From: Dehalococcoidia bacterium UBA1123
GTDB taxonomy: Bacteria > Chloroflexota > Dehalococcoidia > Lucifugimonadales > UBA1123
NCBI GenBank assembly: GCA_002313895.1
Contig: DCAW01000178.1
Span: forward strand, 1-6,161
Length of the DNA: 6,161 nucleotides
Reading direction: 5' to 3'
Positions 5,669-6,161 of the stretch are shown here, piece by piece. Within the stretch, counting starts at the first letter, position 1. Each line of letters opens with the position of its first letter. The translations under genes were made by a program, and so were the position numbers. The notes below the pieces were generated by a model. The model ran no database searches, was not told the DNA's origin, and saw nothing but the letters and a program-made list of their open reading frames with translations.

Positions 5669-5733
5669 GCTTCGATTATATCACGAGAGGCCAGAGAAGT
5701 AAATACATATGTTCTAATTTGTGAGACTTCCAT
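5572..5733 (-). CDS. Candidate 53-residue small protein upstream of recA
   Basis: An ATG at 5731-5733 opens a 53-codon frame ending in TAA at 5572-5574. The product begins MEVSQIRTYVFTSLASRDII and continues with EARFAGIEGALQGPYPGG (residues 21-38), ending KQRFPRG. The composition looks like a folded cytoplasmic protein, and the second half uses GC-rich third positions similar to recA. Against it, there is no Shine-Dalgarno before the ATG, I recognise no family, and the best recA promoter and LexA-like box lie inside the first 20 codons. It would be the first gene of a recA transcript, ending 93 bases before recA. It may equally be a chance frame or a decayed gene. Function unknown. Confidence 0.3.
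   Translation of the reverse strand: MEVSQIRTYVFTSLASRDIIEARFAGIEGALQGPYPGGKLALFCPNKQRFPRG
5590..5610. repeat. Dyad CTGTTT-N9-AAACAG in the recA leader
   Basis: CTGTTT (5590-5595) and AAACAG (5605-5610) are perfect complements separated by nine bases. The arms contain the CTGT/ACAG halves of the E. coli LexA box, but the spacing between these cores is 13 instead of 8, so it is not a canonical site. It could form a 6-bp RNA hairpin 112 bases before the recA start, or bind a protein. Confidence 0.25.
5675..5703 (-). promoter_or_regulatory. Candidate sigma70-type promoter of recA
   Basis: On the minus strand TTTACT (5698-5703, four of six -35 positions) is followed by exactly 17 bases and a perfect TATAAT (5675-5680). 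Transcription would begin near 5668, reading towards recA 190 bases away. A LexA-like box touches the -35. This is the best promoter-like sequence in the window, although it also falls inside the candidate 53-codon ORF. Confidence 0.5.
5702..5715 (-). promoter_or_regulatory. Degenerate LexA (SOS) box at the recA promoter
   Basis: Read on the minus strand, AGAACATATGTATT matches the Bacillus-type LexA box CGAACATATGTTCG at 10 of 14 positions. One half-site (GAAC) and the ATAT centre are intact, while the other half reads GTAT instead of GTTC. Its overlap with the -35 is where a repressor would act, and recA is the classic SOS gene. The degenerate half leaves real doubt, and no lexA gene is in the window. 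Confidence 0.35.
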
Positions 5734-5946
5734 TCAGGTGATTGAAACTATGGTTACGGCTACTCGATAAAAATTCGTAGCTAGAGGGCAACATCTCCTA
5801 TTGCTTTTTTCAACCATCCCCATTCAAGGAGAACGCCGTCTGGCCGACTTGGTATCTAGCATGCAAGGCGACGCTACGGTAGAATTAGATATGGCGTTTT
5901 TACCAGTTCGCTGATAGAACCGCGGCGGACGATGACACTGCCTGAA

Positions 5947-5998
5947 TCGGTTGCTGGCCGCACGTGGCTCACTGAACAGAGAGCAGCTAAGCAACCGA
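5947..5998. repeat. Nine-bp inverted repeat just upstream of tRNA-Ser
   Basis: TCGGTTGCT (5947-5955) and AGCAACCGA (5990-5998) are perfect 9-bp complements 34 bases apart, ending 14 bases before the tRNA. Inside, GCTC (5967-5970) can pair with GAGC (5981-5984). There is no T-run on either side, so it does not look like an intrinsic terminator. It could be a structured tRNA 5' leader, a small RNA or a remnant of a mobile element. The rest of 5734-6012 shows no gene; a T-run at 5803-5810 has only a 4-bp stem before it. Confidence 0.4.
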
Positions 5999-6012
5999 CA
6001 CAAACACCTTGC

Positions 6013-6102
6013 GGAGGGGTGGCTGAGTGGTTGAAAGCACTTGTCTTGAAAACAAGCATACGTTTACGCGTATCGCAGGTTCGAATCCTGTCCCCTCCGC
6101 CA
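6013..6102 (+). tRNA. tRNA-Ser, anticodon UGA
   Basis: The gene folds as a complete class II tRNA. The acceptor stem is GGAGGGG (6013-6019) with CCCCTCC (6092-6098), followed by discriminator G6099 and encoded CCA (6100-6102). The D arm starts with GCT/AGC (6022-6024 with 6036-6038). The anticodon stem is CTTGT/ACAAG (6040-6044 with 6052-6056) with loop CTTGAAA, placing TGA at 6047-6049. The long variable arm (6057-6074, stem ATACG/CGTAT) is diagnostic of serine tRNAs. The T arm is GCAGG-TTCGAAT-CCTGT (6075-6091, one G-U pair). It reads UCA and wobble UCN serine codons. G at the discriminator position is the usual serine identity base. Confidence 0.97.
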
Positions 6103-6161
6103 GTTTCAAAGCTAAATCGGATGTCGTTGACGCATTGGCCAAACCAGCTAAAAGCCTATTG

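Noticed and set aside
5780..5810. GCAA/TTGC stem followed by a T-run as an intrinsic terminator
   Set aside because: The stem is only four base pairs with a nine-base loop, and no gene ends just upstream on that strand.
5874..6059. 61-codon minus-strand ORF overlapping the tRNA
   Set aside because: It starts inside the anticodon arm of a complete tRNA-Ser gene and has no family resemblance.
6103..6161. Attachment site or integrase after the tRNA-Ser
   Set aside because: No duplicated tRNA 3' end and no integrase coding sequence is visible in the 59 bases available.

Overview
The window is a 6.2 kb piece of bacterial chromosome with moderate GC content. It holds five confident protein genes, one tRNA gene and several unexplained dyads. 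The gene set and protein style (RecA followed by RecX, a GTHGQ-type enolase-superfamily sugar-acid enzyme, an MFS carrier) would fit an uncultivated Chloroflexota such as the SAR202/Dehalococcoidia group, which is known for many enolase-superfamily paralogues. This assignment is an inference from recollected similarity; no marker here proves it.

Left part (1-2667): a 257-base leader region rich in inverted repeats precedes a plus-strand mandelate racemase/muconate lactonizing-type enzyme (258-1400, TTG start). It is followed, convergently and with only 31 bases between the stops, by a minus-strand 12-helix MFS transporter (1432-2667). The pair looks like a small uptake and catabolism module for a sugar acid or related hydroxy acid, but the substrate cannot be read from sequence. 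The enzyme has Gly where the first metal-ligand Asp of the superfamily normally sits.

Middle and right part (2914-5478): three minus-strand genes follow in transcription order recA (4420-5478), recX (3598-4098) and a cysteine-dependent dual-specificity-type protein phosphatase (2914-3429, or up to 3540). RecA makes the recombination and SOS filament, and RecX is its dedicated modulator. A two-tier hairpin lies in the 321-base gap between them, and a second strong hairpin lies between recX and the phosphatase gene. Upstream of recA, on the minus strand, are a good sigma70-type promoter (TTTACT-17-TATAAT), a half-conserved Gram-positive-type LexA box overlapping its -35, a leader of about 190 bases, and a competing 53-codon small ORF read through the same DNA.

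Right end (5734-6161): a gene-poor stretch containing a 9-bp inverted repeat ends 14 bases before a complete tRNA-Ser(UGA) gene with encoded CCA (6013-6102). The last 59 bases show nothing recognisable. I saw no CRISPR array, insertion sequence, integrase, rRNA or toxin-antitoxin locus. The best leads are the altered metal site in the enolase-family enzyme, the dyads controlling it, and the recA upstream region.
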